A stretch of DNA of 64,000 bases from Deltaproteobacteria bacterium (GTDB lineage: Bacteria; Myxococcota; JADLHZ01), in assembly GCA_020848545.1 (NCBI GenBank), contig JADLHZ010000020.1, positions 46,032 through 110,031 on the forward strand. Reading direction: 5' to 3'. Under the pieces are notes generated by a model that ran no database searches, was not told where the DNA came from, and saw only the letters and a list, made by a program, of their open reading frames with translations. Of this stretch, positions 1 through 8,615 are shown in pieces (position 1 is the first letter of the stretch; each line of letters begins with the position of its first letter). The translations under genes and the position numbers were made by a program.

Positions 1-555
1 GCCCACGAACTTCGCCACGTCCTCCGGCGTATTCAGGTTCGTCGTGATCCGCGCGTCGTCAACGTCCACGCGCGCCACGCCGGCGGTCGCGTGGAGCACA
101 TGATCGAGGCGATCGCGCGCAGGATCCTTCGCCATCGCGGTCCGCACGAACGCCTCTGCGAGCCAAACGGGATGCCCGCCTCGCCCCGCGTAGGTCGGCA
201 CGGCGGCCGGCGCGCCCGTCGCAAGCAACGCGGCGAACGTGCTCGGCGCCGCCACCGGCACGTCGATCGGCGACACGAAGCACGCGCGCGCGCCGATCGC
301 CGAGAGGCCGCAGAGCAGCGACGAAAACGGTCCGCGGCTCGGATCCGGATTCACCGTGACGAGCGCTGTTGGAGCCAACGCCCGCACGCGCGCCGCGACG
401 TCCTCGCTCGCGACCACGATCGCGACGGCGTCGATCACCGCCGAAAGCGCGCGCAGCTGAAGCGACAGCCACGCTTCGCCATGAACACGCATCAGGATCT
501 TCGGCTCGCCCATCCGTGCTCCGGCGCCGGCTGCGAGAAAAACGATCGCGGGCAT
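1..555 (-). CDS. MocA/MobA-like nucleotidyltransferase (partial)
   Basis: Reading the minus strand from the ATG at 555 gives an open frame of 185 codons that runs off the left edge, so the C-terminus is missing. It opens with LAAGAGARMGEPK, the LAAGxxxRMGxxK nucleotide-binding signature of the MobA-like NTP transferases, and has a typical late NTPED. MocA-type members transfer CMP to molybdopterin to make the cytosine dinucleotide cofactor used by molybdenum hydroxylases. The start overlaps the XdhC stop (ATGA), making it the last visible gene of the molybdenum hydroxylase operon, which supports a cofactor role. Whether it uses CTP or GTP cannot be told here. Confidence 0.85.
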   Translation of the reverse strand, partial: MPAIVFLAAGAGARMGEPKILMRVHGEAWLSLQLRALSAVIDAVAIVVASEDVAARVRALAPTALVTVNPDPSRGPFSSLLCGLSAIGARACFVSPIDVPVAAPSTFAALLATGAPAAVPTYAGRGGHPVWLAEAFVRTAMAKDPARDRLDHVLHATAGVARVDVDDARITTNLNTPEDVAKFVG

Positions 556-1352
556 CAGCGCTCGGCCGGCTGCGTGATCAACGCAGGCGCCGCCCGAGTC
601 TGCTCGGCGAGCTCGAGGAGCTGGGCCGCGGCGCTGATCGCCACTTCCTGCGGCGCCTTTCCGGCGAGCGCGATGCCGATGGGGCAGGTGACGCGCGCGA
701 TCTCGGCCGGGCTCGCGCCGCGGAGCTCCAAGCGATGCGCGAAGCGCTTCCACTTCGTGCGACTGCCGATGAGCCCGAGGTAGCGCAGCGGCTTGCGACA
801 CAGCGCGAAGACGATGTCCTCGTCGAGATCGTGCCGGTGCGTCATGACGATCGCGTATGCGCGCTGGGCATCACAGCGCATCGCCGCGACGTAGCGCTCC
901 CACGGCTCGTCGTGCGCGACGGCGCCCGGCGGCAAGTGCGCGAGCCACTCCTCCCGCTCGTCGACGACGTGCACCTTGAAGCGCGTGCCCGAGAGCACCC
1001 GCATGAGCGCCTGCGCCACGTGGCCGGCGCCGAAGACGTGCAACACGGGCGCGCTGCCGAGCACCTCGATGAACACTTCGACGACGCCACCGCAGCACTG
1101 GCCCGCCTTCGCGCCGAGCGGGTAACGCGCCTTCGTCGACGCGCGTGTGGCGATCGCCGCGCGCGCGTCGGCGAGGACGAGCGCTTCCAAGTGGCCGCCG
1201 CCGACCGTGCCGTAGAACGCGTCATCGGTGACGATGATCTTCGCGCCGGGCTCGCGCGGCGCGGAGCCGTCGACGTGCGTAATCGTCACCAGCGCGTGCC
1301 CGACGTCCGCGCGATCCAGCTCGGCGAGCTTGTCGATCCAATTCCAGCTCAT
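555..1352 (-). CDS. xdhC: XdhC-family molybdenum cofactor insertion protein
   Basis: This 265-residue protein has the XdhC layout: an N-terminal domain with GSAPREPGAK and YGTVGGGHLEA, a QCCGG cysteine motif near residue 86, and a Rossmann-like C-terminal half starting VLHVFGAGHVAQAL. XdhC proteins bind molybdenum cofactor, help sulfurate it and insert it into xanthine dehydrogenase-type enzymes. It lies directly downstream of the three hydroxylase subunit genes and upstream of the nucleotidyltransferase, as expected for a dedicated maturation factor. The ATG at 1352 is 7 bases after the stop of the FAD subunit. Confidence 0.9.
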   Translation of the reverse strand: MSWNWIDKLAELDRADVGHALVTITHVDGSAPREPGAKIIVTDDAFYGTVGGGHLEALVLADARAAIATRASTKARYPLGAKAGQCCGGVVEVFIEVLGSAPVLHVFGAGHVAQALMRVLSGTRFKVHVVDEREEWLAHLPPGAVAHDEPWERYVAAMRCDAQRAYAIVMTHRHDLDEDIVFALCRKPLRYLGLIGSRTKWKRFAHRLELRGASPAEIARVTCPIGIALAGKAPQEVAISAAAQLLELAEQTRAAPALITQPAER

Positions 1353-1359
1353 GACTCAC

Positions 1360-2214
1360 TCACGAAGCGACGAAGCGCAGGGCCAGCTCGGCGACCAGGT
1401 TCTGCGCCACGGTCAGTCGATACTCGCGCGTCGAGCGGATGTCGTCGATGGGCGCGATGTCTTTTTGCACCGCGTCACGGGCTTCCTTGATCGCCTGCGC
1501 GTCGATGACCCGCGTCACCAACACGGCTTCGGTGTGCTTGCAGCGCAGCGGCACGGGGCCCACGCTGCCGAGCGCGATGCGCAGATCGCTGAGCACGCCC
1601 GCCTTCACCTTCGCGCTCGCGGCCACGCACACCTTGGAGATCGCCTGCGCCTTTCGCGTTCCGACCTTGCGATAGTACGACACGCGATCGCTCGCCCGCG
1701 GAATGCGCACGCGTGTGATCAGCTCGCCCGCTTGCATCAGCGTCTGTTTGTAGCCGGTATGAAAGCCGTCGTACGCCACCCAGCGCGTGCCGGCGAGCGA
1801 TCGCAGCTCGATCTCTGCTCCGGCGACGAGCAGCGCGGGCGGCGAGTCAGCGGCCGGCGACGCGTTGGCGATGTTGCCGCCGAGCGTGCCGCGGTTCTGG
1901 ATCGCCAGCGCGCCGGTCTCTTTGGCCGCGGCGCAGAGGTTCGGATGCTCCTTGGCGATGACGGCGTTCACGCGCACATCGGAGTACGTCGTCAGCGCGC
2001 CGAGCGTGATGTGCGCGTCGTCGGCGGTAATGCCGCGGAGCTCGGAGAGCCCCCACAGCGACACGTAGCGCCCAGGCGGCAACTTGCCCGACTCGAAGAG
2101 CACCATCAGATCGGTGCCGCCGGCGAAGGGCTTGTGGCCGCCGGCGCAGAGCTTCAGCGCGTCGGCCAAAGACGCCGGCGTCACGAGCTCGTACTTGCTG
2201 ACGTTCGCTCTCAA
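1360..2214 (-). CDS. Molybdenum hydroxylase FAD-binding subunit (CoxM/XdhB type)
   Basis: A 284-residue FAD-binding medium subunit. PFAGGTDLM near residue 30 and the later NRGTLGGNIANASPAADS are the two flavin-contacting motifs of the CoxM/XdhB family, followed by the CO dehydrogenase flavoprotein C-terminal domain. It carries electrons from the 2Fe-2S subunit to the final acceptor. I take the start as TTG at 2214, which overlaps the TGA of the 2Fe-2S gene; conserved sequence (YELVTPASLADAL) begins just after it and no ATG precedes it. Longer ORFs in this frame run antisense to the neighbour and are not real. Confidence 0.88.
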   Translation of the reverse strand: MRANVSKYELVTPASLADALKLCAGGHKPFAGGTDLMVLFESGKLPPGRYVSLWGLSELRGITADDAHITLGALTTYSDVRVNAVIAKEHPNLCAAAKETGALAIQNRGTLGGNIANASPAADSPPALLVAGAEIELRSLAGTRWVAYDGFHTGYKQTLMQAGELITRVRIPRASDRVSYYRKVGTRKAQAISKVCVAASAKVKAGVLSDLRIALGSVGPVPLRCKHTEAVLVTRVIDAQAIKEARDAVQKDIAPIDDIRSTREYRLTVAQNLVAELALRFVAS

Positions 2215-2672
2215 GGCTTCGCCGCCGCCTGCACCGCGTCGATGATCTTCATGTAGCCCGTACAGCGGCAGAGGTTGCCGGCGAGCGCCTCGCGCACCTC
2301 CGCCGTGTTGGGCACTCGGCCTTGGCAGCGATCGATCAAGGCTGCGCTCGCGATGATCATGCCCGGCGTGCAGATGCCGCACTGCGCGCCGCCGTGCTCG
2401 ATGAACGCTTGCTGCAGCTTCTGGTGCTTCGAGTGCGCCACGCCTTCGATCGTCGTGATCTCGGCGCCCTGCACCTGCGCGAGCGGCACGAGGCAGCTGT
2501 CGACGAGCACGCCGTCGATGAGCACGCTGCACGCGCCGCACTCGCCTTCGCCGCAGCCTTCCTTCGTGCCCGTGAGCTTCGCCTCTTCGCGGATCACGTC
2601 GAGCAAGCGGGCCATCGAGTGGCCGCGCAGCGTGTGCTCTTTGCCGTTGAGGCGACACTTCACGTCGATCAT
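2211..2672 (-). CDS. Molybdenum hydroxylase [2Fe-2S] subunit (CoxS/XdhA-N type)
   Basis: This 153-residue protein carries both iron-sulfur clusters of the family. The plant-type N-terminal cluster ligands are Cys40, 45, 48 and 60 (CGEGECGAC...C) and the C-terminal four-helix cluster ligands are Cys98, 101, 135 and 137 (CGIC...CRC). It relays electrons from the molybdenum centre to FAD. The ATG at 2672 overlaps the stop of the large subunit (ATGA), and its own TGA overlaps the TTG of the FAD gene, so the subunits are translationally coupled. Confidence 0.93.
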   Translation of the reverse strand: MIDVKCRLNGKEHTLRGHSMARLLDVIREEAKLTGTKEGCGEGECGACSVLIDGVLVDSCLVPLAQVQGAEITTIEGVAHSKHQKLQQAFIEHGGAQCGICTPGMIIASAALIDRCQGRVPNTAEVREALAGNLCRCTGYMKIIDAVQAAAKP

Positions 2673-4897
2673 TTCTTCACCAGGGCCATCAAATCCTCGG
2701 GCAAGAACGGGATCGCGCGCGGCGACACGTCGAGCGCCATCGCGATCGCGTTCAAGATCGCCGGCGCCGGCCCGTCCATCGGCAGCTCGCCGATTCCCTT
2801 CGCGCCAAAGGGCCCGTGCGGCGACGGCTGCTCGTCGAAGAGCACGCGGATCGGCGGGGCGTCGGCGCTCGTCGGCATGATGTAGTTGGTCATCTGCCCG
2901 TTCGCCATGCGGCCCTCCTTCCACACGACCTTCTCGTAGATCGCGTAGCCGATGCCTTGCGCCACGCCGCCTTCGATCTGGCCTTCGGCGAGCACTGGGT
3001 GCACCACGCGGCCGATCTCCTGCGCCGCCACGAAGTCGTCGCAGCGAATCTCGTACGTCGCCATGTCCACGCTCACCTCGGCGACGTAGGCCGCCCATGC
3101 GTAAGTGGCGTAAGCGTCGCCCTGATACTTCTTGTCGTCCCACTCGACGTTCGCCGGCTGCTGATACTGGCTGTAGCACTTCAGCGATCCGTGCTTCGCG
3201 ATGTACTTCGCACACGCCGCGGCGAAGGCGTCCGCTCCCGCGCCGTGCTTGTAGTCACCGGCGTTCACGAGCGTCTGCTCGAGCCCGATCGCCGCCGACT
3301 GCACGAGCTTGCCGACGACCATGCACGTGCGCGACGCCACCGTCGGCCCGCTGTTCGGAACATCGCGCGTATCGGGCTGCGCGACGTCGATCATGTCGTA
3401 AGGAAGCGCGAGGGTGTCGCTGACGATCTGCGCGAAGACGGTGTTCGTGCCCTGGCCGATCTCGGTGCTCGCCGCCAACACGCGGACGTGGCCGTTCGCC
3501 AACGCTTCGACGCCGACGACGCTCGCCAAGGTCTTCTCGCCGGACCCGGTGAAGCCGGCGCCGTGCATGAAGGTGGCGAAGCCGATGCCGCGCTTGACGA
3601 CCGAGCTCGGGTTCATCGCCAAGAAGCGTTTCTTCTTGGCGTCGTAGTCGGCGGCGGCGAGCGCCTTGTCGAGCACCGCCGCGAGATCGACCGGCTCTCT
3701 GATCGTCTGGCTCGTCGCCGTCGTCTCACCTTGGCGAATGAAGTTCCGCTTGCGCAGCGCGACGGGATCCAGCGCCATCTTGCGCGCGACCTCGTCCAAG
3801 TGCCGCTCCAGCGCGAAGATGCTCTGCGGCGCGCCGAAGCCGCGAAACGCGCCGTGCGGCGGGGAATTCGTCGCGACCGCACGCGAATGCACGCGCACGT
3901 TCGGCGTGTGATACGGCCCGGCCGAATGGATCGTGCCGCGCGAGAGCACGACGGGCGACAACGTATTGTAGGCGCCGCCGTCGATCACGAAGTCGATGTC
4001 GAGCCCGACGAGGTCGCCGTCTTTGGTCACCGCCGACTTCACGCGCGTCTTCGACGGATGTCGCTTCGTCGTCGCCGCCATGTCTTCTTGGCGGTCGTAG
4101 ATCATCTTGACGGGCTTGCCCGCTTTCATCGCCAGCAAGGCGGCGTGGCCGGCGAGCAACGTGGGGTACTCTTCTTTGCCGCCGAAGCCGCCGCCGGTCT
4201 CCGTCTGGATCACCCGCACTTTGTCGTCGCCGAGCGCGAACAACGGCAGCAGCCCTTTGTGCACATAATAAGGACACTGCATCGATCCCCACACGGTGAC
4301 GCCGTCCTGCGCCGAGTAGGTCGCGATCATGCCGTTATTCTCAATATATAGCTGCTCTTGGGCGCCGGTCGCGTACTCCGCTTCGAAGAGGCTGACGTCT
4401 TGACGCGCGAACGCGGCGGCGACGTCGCCTTTGACGACGGTGTACTCCTTGAAGATGTTCTCATGGGGACTGTTGTCCTGGCCCCACACGATCTGGGTCT
4501 TCGCGAGCGACTCTTCGATCGTGAGCACCGGCGGCAACGCTTCGACTTCGATCGTCACGGCGCGGCGCGCCTCTTCGAGCACGTGCTTGTCGTGGTGCGC
4601 GAGGAGCACGACGGGCTCTTCGGGATGGTTGATGACGGTGTCGGCAAGGAAGGGCTGATCGTAGGTGATCAACGCCACGTAGTTCTTGCCCGGAATGTCC
4701 TTCGCCGTGATCACGGTGAATTCGTTCCAGCGGATCGACGGCGCGAAGTGGATCGCCTTGATCTTTCCGCGCGGCGCCGTCGAGCGCACCGTCACGCCGT
4801 GCAGCATGTCCGGAAAGACGATGTCGTCGACGTAGCGCGCCGCGCCGGTGACCTTCTGCAGGCCCTCTTTGCGCGGGATCTTCGTGCCGACGATCAT
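2669..4897 (-). CDS. Molybdenum hydroxylase large (MoCo-binding) subunit
   Basis: A 742-residue large subunit of the xanthine dehydrogenase/CO dehydrogenase/aldehyde oxidase family. GGGFGGKE at about residue 235 contacts the cofactor, EIGQGTNTVFAQ is a second cofactor motif, and GAKGIGELP near the C-terminus contains the expected catalytic glutamate. The CO-dehydrogenase cysteine loop is not evident, so an organic substrate (purine, N-heterocycle or aldehyde) is more likely than CO; the substrate cannot be fixed. I chose ATG 4897 (MIVGTKIPRKEG), where family similarity begins, over an in-frame TTG at 4933. First gene of a five-gene operon, divergent from the lipoprotein at 5064. Confidence 0.9.
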   Translation of the reverse strand: MIVGTKIPRKEGLQKVTGAARYVDDIVFPDMLHGVTVRSTAPRGKIKAIHFAPSIRWNEFTVITAKDIPGKNYVALITYDQPFLADTVINHPEEPVVLLAHHDKHVLEEARRAVTIEVEALPPVLTIEESLAKTQIVWGQDNSPHENIFKEYTVVKGDVAAAFARQDVSLFEAEYATGAQEQLYIENNGMIATYSAQDGVTVWGSMQCPYYVHKGLLPLFALGDDKVRVIQTETGGGFGGKEEYPTLLAGHAALLAMKAGKPVKMIYDRQEDMAATTKRHPSKTRVKSAVTKDGDLVGLDIDFVIDGGAYNTLSPVVLSRGTIHSAGPYHTPNVRVHSRAVATNSPPHGAFRGFGAPQSIFALERHLDEVARKMALDPVALRKRNFIRQGETTATSQTIREPVDLAAVLDKALAAADYDAKKKRFLAMNPSSVVKRGIGFATFMHGAGFTGSGEKTLASVVGVEALANGHVRVLAASTEIGQGTNTVFAQIVSDTLALPYDMIDVAQPDTRDVPNSGPTVASRTCMVVGKLVQSAAIGLEQTLVNAGDYKHGAGADAFAAACAKYIAKHGSLKCYSQYQQPANVEWDDKKYQGDAYATYAWAAYVAEVSVDMATYEIRCDDFVAAQEIGRVVHPVLAEGQIEGGVAQGIGYAIYEKVVWKEGRMANGQMTNYIMPTSADAPPIRVLFDEQPSPHGPFGAKGIGELPMDGPAPAILNAIAMALDVSPRAIPFLPEDLMALVKK

Positions 4898-5063
4898 CGG
4901 CGGTTCAATATCGGAAGGACGCAAGGCAATCAAAGGTCAGTTCGCCGGGCAAGCCTCGAAGCCCGCCGTTTTTGACTCCGCGTCACCCGACTCATGCAGA
5001 CATTTCGGGATCTTTTCTGGGTGACGATTGCCCGAGCCTGTTTTCGCGCGGTAGTGGGCAGCG

Positions 5064-5588
5064 ATGGCTCGCTTTGCTGTGTCGTGCTTGGTTCTCGCCC
5101 TCCCGCTCATGTCCGCGTGCGCGGCGACGCCGGTCAACAACCTGAGCTGTGCGATCGTCGACGGCGGGGGCTGCGCGTGCTCGCGCGTCGACGGCGCCAG
5201 CAACGTGGTCGCGTGTCCGGCGAGCAAGACACCGGTGACGCTGTGCTGCCAGACAATCGACCGCTGCCAGTGCTTCGCCGCCGCGCCGAGGCGGTCCAGT
5301 TGCCGCGCCCACGACTATACGAACGGGCTCAAATGCGTTTGTGACGCGGCTCGTCTTGTGGCGAGCGACGCCTCGACGACCGCAGTTTGCCCGAACAACG
5401 CGACCTTTGCCTGCTGTCGCTTCAACGACAAATGCGTGTGCAGCGACGGCACTCCCCTCGACTGCAAGCAGCCCTATCAGCCCGCCACCGATTGCGGCCC
5501 GGCCGTCGTGGAGCGGTCCGCCACCTGCCAAGAGCTCGGGTTTCTCGAAGAGGTCGACGCCTGCGGAGCTGTCGCTATCAAGAGGTGA
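5064..5588 (+). CDS. Cysteine-rich lipoprotein, unknown function
   Basis: A 174-residue protein that starts with a lipoprotein signal (hydrophobic VSCLVLALPLMSAC, Cys19 as lipidation site). The mature part has over 20 cysteines. Two similar blocks, TLCCQTIDRCQCF and FACCRFNDKCVCS, share a CC-x5-C-x-C pattern, so the protein seems built from repeated small disulfide-knotted units. It should be anchored in the envelope and face the periplasm or surface. No family is recognised. It is divergent from the hydroxylase operon and followed by the membrane hydroxylase gene, with no clear functional link. Confidence 0.75.
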   Translation: MARFAVSCLVLALPLMSACAATPVNNLSCAIVDGGGCACSRVDGASNVVACPASKTPVTLCCQTIDRCQCFAAAPRRSSCRAHDYTNGLKCVCDAARLVASDASTTAVCPNNATFACCRFNDKCVCSDGTPLDCKQPYQPATDCGPAVVERSATCQELGFLEEVDACGAVAIKR

Positions 5589-5648
5589 CCCAAACCGACC
5601 CACGCGACTAGTTGCCGGATCGCGTTTCTGTGGCATAGCTCCCACCGC

Positions 5649-6317
5649 ATGTTTGGACTCGTCGACGATCCCAGGCCGAAGCATCCACTGCGGGGCAGCC
5701 CGCGTATGTTCAAGGCCGACTGGATCGAGAAGTACTTTTCGCGCGTCAAGCCGGCGCACGTCCTCGCGATCTGGGCGCCGATCATCGGCGTGCAGCTCTG
5801 GCGCAGTTATCAAGCCGGTGGAGCCGCGCTCCCGTACGTGATCTCGGTGCTCGCCGGCGTGATCTTCTGGACCTTCCTCGAATACCTCTTGCACCGCTTT
5901 GTCTTTCACTTCGAGCCACGCGGCAAGATGCAGGAAGACATGAGCTTCCTCATCCACGGCATTCACCACGACTATCCGTGGGACGCCGATCGTTTGGTCA
6001 TGCCGCCCGCCGTCAGCTTGTTGATCGGCGCGCTGCTCTACTTCCCCGTGCTCTTCGCCGCCGGCCCGGTGTACTTCGGCGCCGCCTACGCCGGCGTGGC
6101 GATCGGCTACGTTTGGTACGACCTCGCGCACTACGCGTTTCACCACTGGAAGCCGCGGACGCGCCTCGGCCGCTACCTGCGCAGCTACCATTTGATCCAC
6201 CACTTCAAGACGCCGACGCTGCGCTACGGTGTCTCGACGCCGCTTTGGGACTACGTCTTCGGCACGGCGCCGAGCAAAGAGACCGCCGCGCCCATCGTCG
6301 ATCTCACGCAGACTTGA
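5649..6317 (+). CDS. Fatty acid hydroxylase/sterol desaturase family membrane protein
   Basis: A 222-residue integral membrane protein with the histidine clusters of the di-iron fatty-acid-hydroxylase superfamily: HRFVFH, HGIHHDYPWD, HYAFHH and HLIHHF, separated by hydrophobic segments. The HGIHHDYPWD spacing and C-terminal HHFKTP resemble fatty acid 2-hydroxylases more than sterol C4 oxidases. It would use O2 and two iron atoms to hydroxylate a lipid in the inner membrane. It stands alone between unrelated genes, so the lipid substrate is not indicated by context. Confidence 0.85.
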   Translation: MFGLVDDPRPKHPLRGSPRMFKADWIEKYFSRVKPAHVLAIWAPIIGVQLWRSYQAGGAALPYVISVLAGVIFWTFLEYLLHRFVFHFEPRGKMQEDMSFLIHGIHHDYPWDADRLVMPPAVSLLIGALLYFPVLFAAGPVYFGAAYAGVAIGYVWYDLAHYAFHHWKPRTRLGRYLRSYHLIHHFKTPTLRYGVSTPLWDYVFGTAPSKETAAPIVDLTQT

Positions 6318-6349
6318 TTTTCTCTGCCGATCGGGCTCGATCCCGGTAC

Positions 6350-7375
6350 ATGCTCAAACACATCGCCTTCTTGGCCTTTGCGTTGTTCGCCGTTTCCCTC
6401 GCGCGACCCGTGGACGCTGCGCCCGCGAAGAAGGCGGCGAAAGAGAAGAAGCCGAAGAAGGGCAAGAAGGGCGCCGCTGACACGAGCGCGACCGAGACCG
6501 CGCCGGCAGAAGCCACCGCGGCCCCCGAGCCAGCCGCCGCTCCCACGCCGGCGCCGACGCCCGCGCCAACGCCCGCGCCAACGCCCGCGCCGGCAGCGCA
6601 GCCGACGCCTGCGGCCACGCCCGCAGCCGCACCAGCCGCCACGCCGGCGGCGTCACCGAGCGCGTCGCCCGAGCCCGCGCCTGCAGTGGCGCCAACGGAG
6701 ACGAGCGCGCCCCCGCCGAGCACGCCAGCCGAGACCACGCAAGCGAGCGTCGCCACCGAGAGCGCGAGCGTCTCCGGCGCGCATCACAGCATGTTCGGCG
6801 GCGCCACCCTCGGCAAAGGCATGGCGATCAAAGCGCAAGTGAACGGCGGCCGCAGTCTTCTGCGCGGCGCGATCGGCGTCGAGGTCGACCTGGCGCTGGC
6901 GCTCACCGACAGCATCGATCTCGGCATCACGGCGCGCGTGCCGCTCTATCAATGGTACGGCGCCACGCCCGGCGTGAAGCTGCGGGTCGCGCTCATGCAG
7001 ATGGGCCGCCTCGATCTCGGCTTGGAGGCGACGCTCGCGGTGCCTCTGCTCTTTCACCCGGGGCTCGGCTTCTCGCCCGGCATCACGCTCGAGCCGGGCC
7101 TCGCCGCCGGCGTGCACCTCGGCGCGAACGACACGATCACCTTCGGCTTCTCGCTGCTGCCGATCTTGATGTTCAACTACTACCCGTCGACGCTCGCCTT
7201 CGTGCTCGGCTTCGATCCGCACGTCGGCTATGTGCATCGCTTCTCAGACGTGGTGTCGGCGTTCGCGCGCCTCGACGTCATGCCCTTCTTGGACTTCTCG
7301 CAGCCGGCGCAGAACCCACGCTTCCCGCGCTTCTCGATCAACGGCGCCCTCGGGGTCGTCTTCGCGCTCAAGTGA
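6350..7375 (+). CDS. Exported protein with Pro/Ala-rich linker and outer-membrane-like C-terminal domain
   Basis: 341 residues from ATG 6350. Residues 1-24 form a signal peptide (AFLAFALFAVSLARPVDA), followed by a lysine-rich stretch and about 100 residues of low-complexity Pro-Ala-Thr with a PTPA tandem repeat encoded at about 6540-6600. The C-terminal half (from about residue 145) has alternating hydrophobic/polar strands and many glycines, like a small beta-barrel. The linker probably spans periplasm or peptidoglycan. I do not recognise a named family. It is convergent with the Crp-type regulator downstream. Confidence 0.75.
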   Translation: MLKHIAFLAFALFAVSLARPVDAAPAKKAAKEKKPKKGKKGAADTSATETAPAEATAAPEPAAAPTPAPTPAPTPAPTPAPAAQPTPAATPAAAPAATPAASPSASPEPAPAVAPTETSAPPPSTPAETTQASVATESASVSGAHHSMFGGATLGKGMAIKAQVNGGRSLLRGAIGVEVDLALALTDSIDLGITARVPLYQWYGATPGVKLRVALMQMGRLDLGLEATLAVPLLFHPGLGFSPGITLEPGLAAGVHLGANDTITFGFSLLPILMFNYYPSTLAFVLGFDPHVGYVHRFSDVVSAFARLDVMPFLDFSQPAQNPRFPRFSINGALGVVFALK

Positions 7376-7403
7376 GGTCAGCGGGCGACTCGGTCGCCGA
7401 GAT

Positions 7404-8519
7404 CTACTTCGGGCGGTGCTGCAGCGCGATCTCGGTGAGCTTCTCGGGATTGACGATGACGAAGCGCTTCTCGGACTTGATCACCAAGCGCTCGCTGAAC
7501 CAGTCGACCATCACGCGGTTGATCGAGCGCAGGTCGACGCCGAGGGTTTCGGCGAAGTCTTGCTGCGTGAGCGCGAGCGGGATGATCGCGCCTTCCTGAC
7601 CCGGCAGGCCGCGGCGCTCGACGAACTTCAGCATCATCTGCGCGAGGCGCGACGCCGTGTCGTCGAAGAGCAGGGCGCGCGCGAGCTCCGACATCTCGCG
7701 CAGCTCGGCGGCGGTCTCGGCGAGGACGTTCTCCTGCATACGCGACGACACCGCGAGGGCGCGCTTCAGCTCGAGCGCCGGCAGCGTCCACAGCGTGCTC
7801 TTCTCGATGAGCTTGAGCGAGGCCTGCAGCGGCTGCTGCGTGGCGATCTCGTGGTGGCCGATGCTCGTCGGCGCAAACGCGATGCGGGCGTGACCGACGC
7901 GGCCGTTGCCAGCGGTGAAGAACAGCTTGGCGGTGCCCTTCAAGATCGACACGAGCACGCTCGGGGTCTCGCCCTCGCGCATGATCTGCGTCCCTTCGAG
8001 CAAGGTCTGCGTCGTGCCGCGTTGGATTAAGGTGTCGCGCAGCGAAGGCTCGACGCCCTTGAAGATCGCGAGATCTTGCAGCGCTTGCTGTGGGCTCGGC
8101 ACGAAGCGCACGCTGGCGACGGGCGAGAGCTCTTCAGCCCGGCGCTTCTGTTCCTCGTGACGCTGTTGGGCGTCCTGCTGTTCAGCGCCCGACTGCAAGC
8201 TCGAACCGTGGAGCTGGCGCAAAGGCACGAGGCGTGGCTCGGGTGTCTCTTCGTGCTCCATCGGCTGCGGCACGTCGTCCGTTTGAGTCTGGCTGGCCGA
8301 CGCGGTCCGCGGCGCCACCGCCGCGCGATGCTGGCGCGAGACCGGCGACTTACTGCCCATGCCCATCTTGGACGCGAATGCGGGCGCTTTACTCTTATCC
8401 ACCTTGTCTACGGTACGTTGCGTGACCGGCTGTTTGTTAGGACGAGCCACGGGCGCAGGCGACGTCTCCGGGACGCTGGAGGGCGACGGGTCGCGATACG
8501 GCCGCACGGTACCTGACAT
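7404..8519 (-). CDS. Crp/Fnr-family transcriptional regulator with long disordered N-terminus
   Basis: From the ATG at 8519 this is 371 residues. About residues 148-255 form a cyclic-nucleotide-binding-fold domain (TLLEGTQIMREGETPSVLVSI and an allosteric strand region), and the C-terminus carries a Crp-type winged helix with recognition region LTQQDFAETLGVDLRSINRV. There is no Cys cluster for an Fnr iron-sulfur site. The first 140 residues are Ser/Pro/Gln/Thr-rich and likely disordered, unusual for this family (normally about 220-240 residues). Upstream in-frame starts exist to 8627, but they overlap the divergent gene's leader. Ligand and targets are unknown. Confidence 0.8.
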   Translation of the reverse strand: MSGTVRPYRDPSPSSVPETSPAPVARPNKQPVTQRTVDKVDKSKAPAFASKMGMGSKSPVSRQHRAAVAPRTASASQTQTDDVPQPMEHEETPEPRLVPLRQLHGSSLQSGAEQQDAQQRHEEQKRRAEELSPVASVRFVPSPQQALQDLAIFKGVEPSLRDTLIQRGTTQTLLEGTQIMREGETPSVLVSILKGTAKLFFTAGNGRVGHARIAFAPTSIGHHEIATQQPLQASLKLIEKSTLWTLPALELKRALAVSSRMQENVLAETAAELREMSELARALLFDDTASRLAQMMLKFVERRGLPGQEGAIIPLALTQQDFAETLGVDLRSINRVMVDWFSERLVIKSEKRFVIVNPEKLTEIALQHRPK

Positions 8520-8615
8520 AGATGCGACGGTTATCGGCACCTCGTCATGACAAGTTGTCGACGACCACGTGCGCTCATTGACAAGAGCGGCCTTTGGCGG
8601 TTTCACTGCGCCGTG

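Noticed and set aside
6540..6600. CRISPR-like or satellite repeat
   Set aside because: The short tandem units are the codons of a Pro-Thr-Pro-Ala linker inside a gene with a signal peptide.
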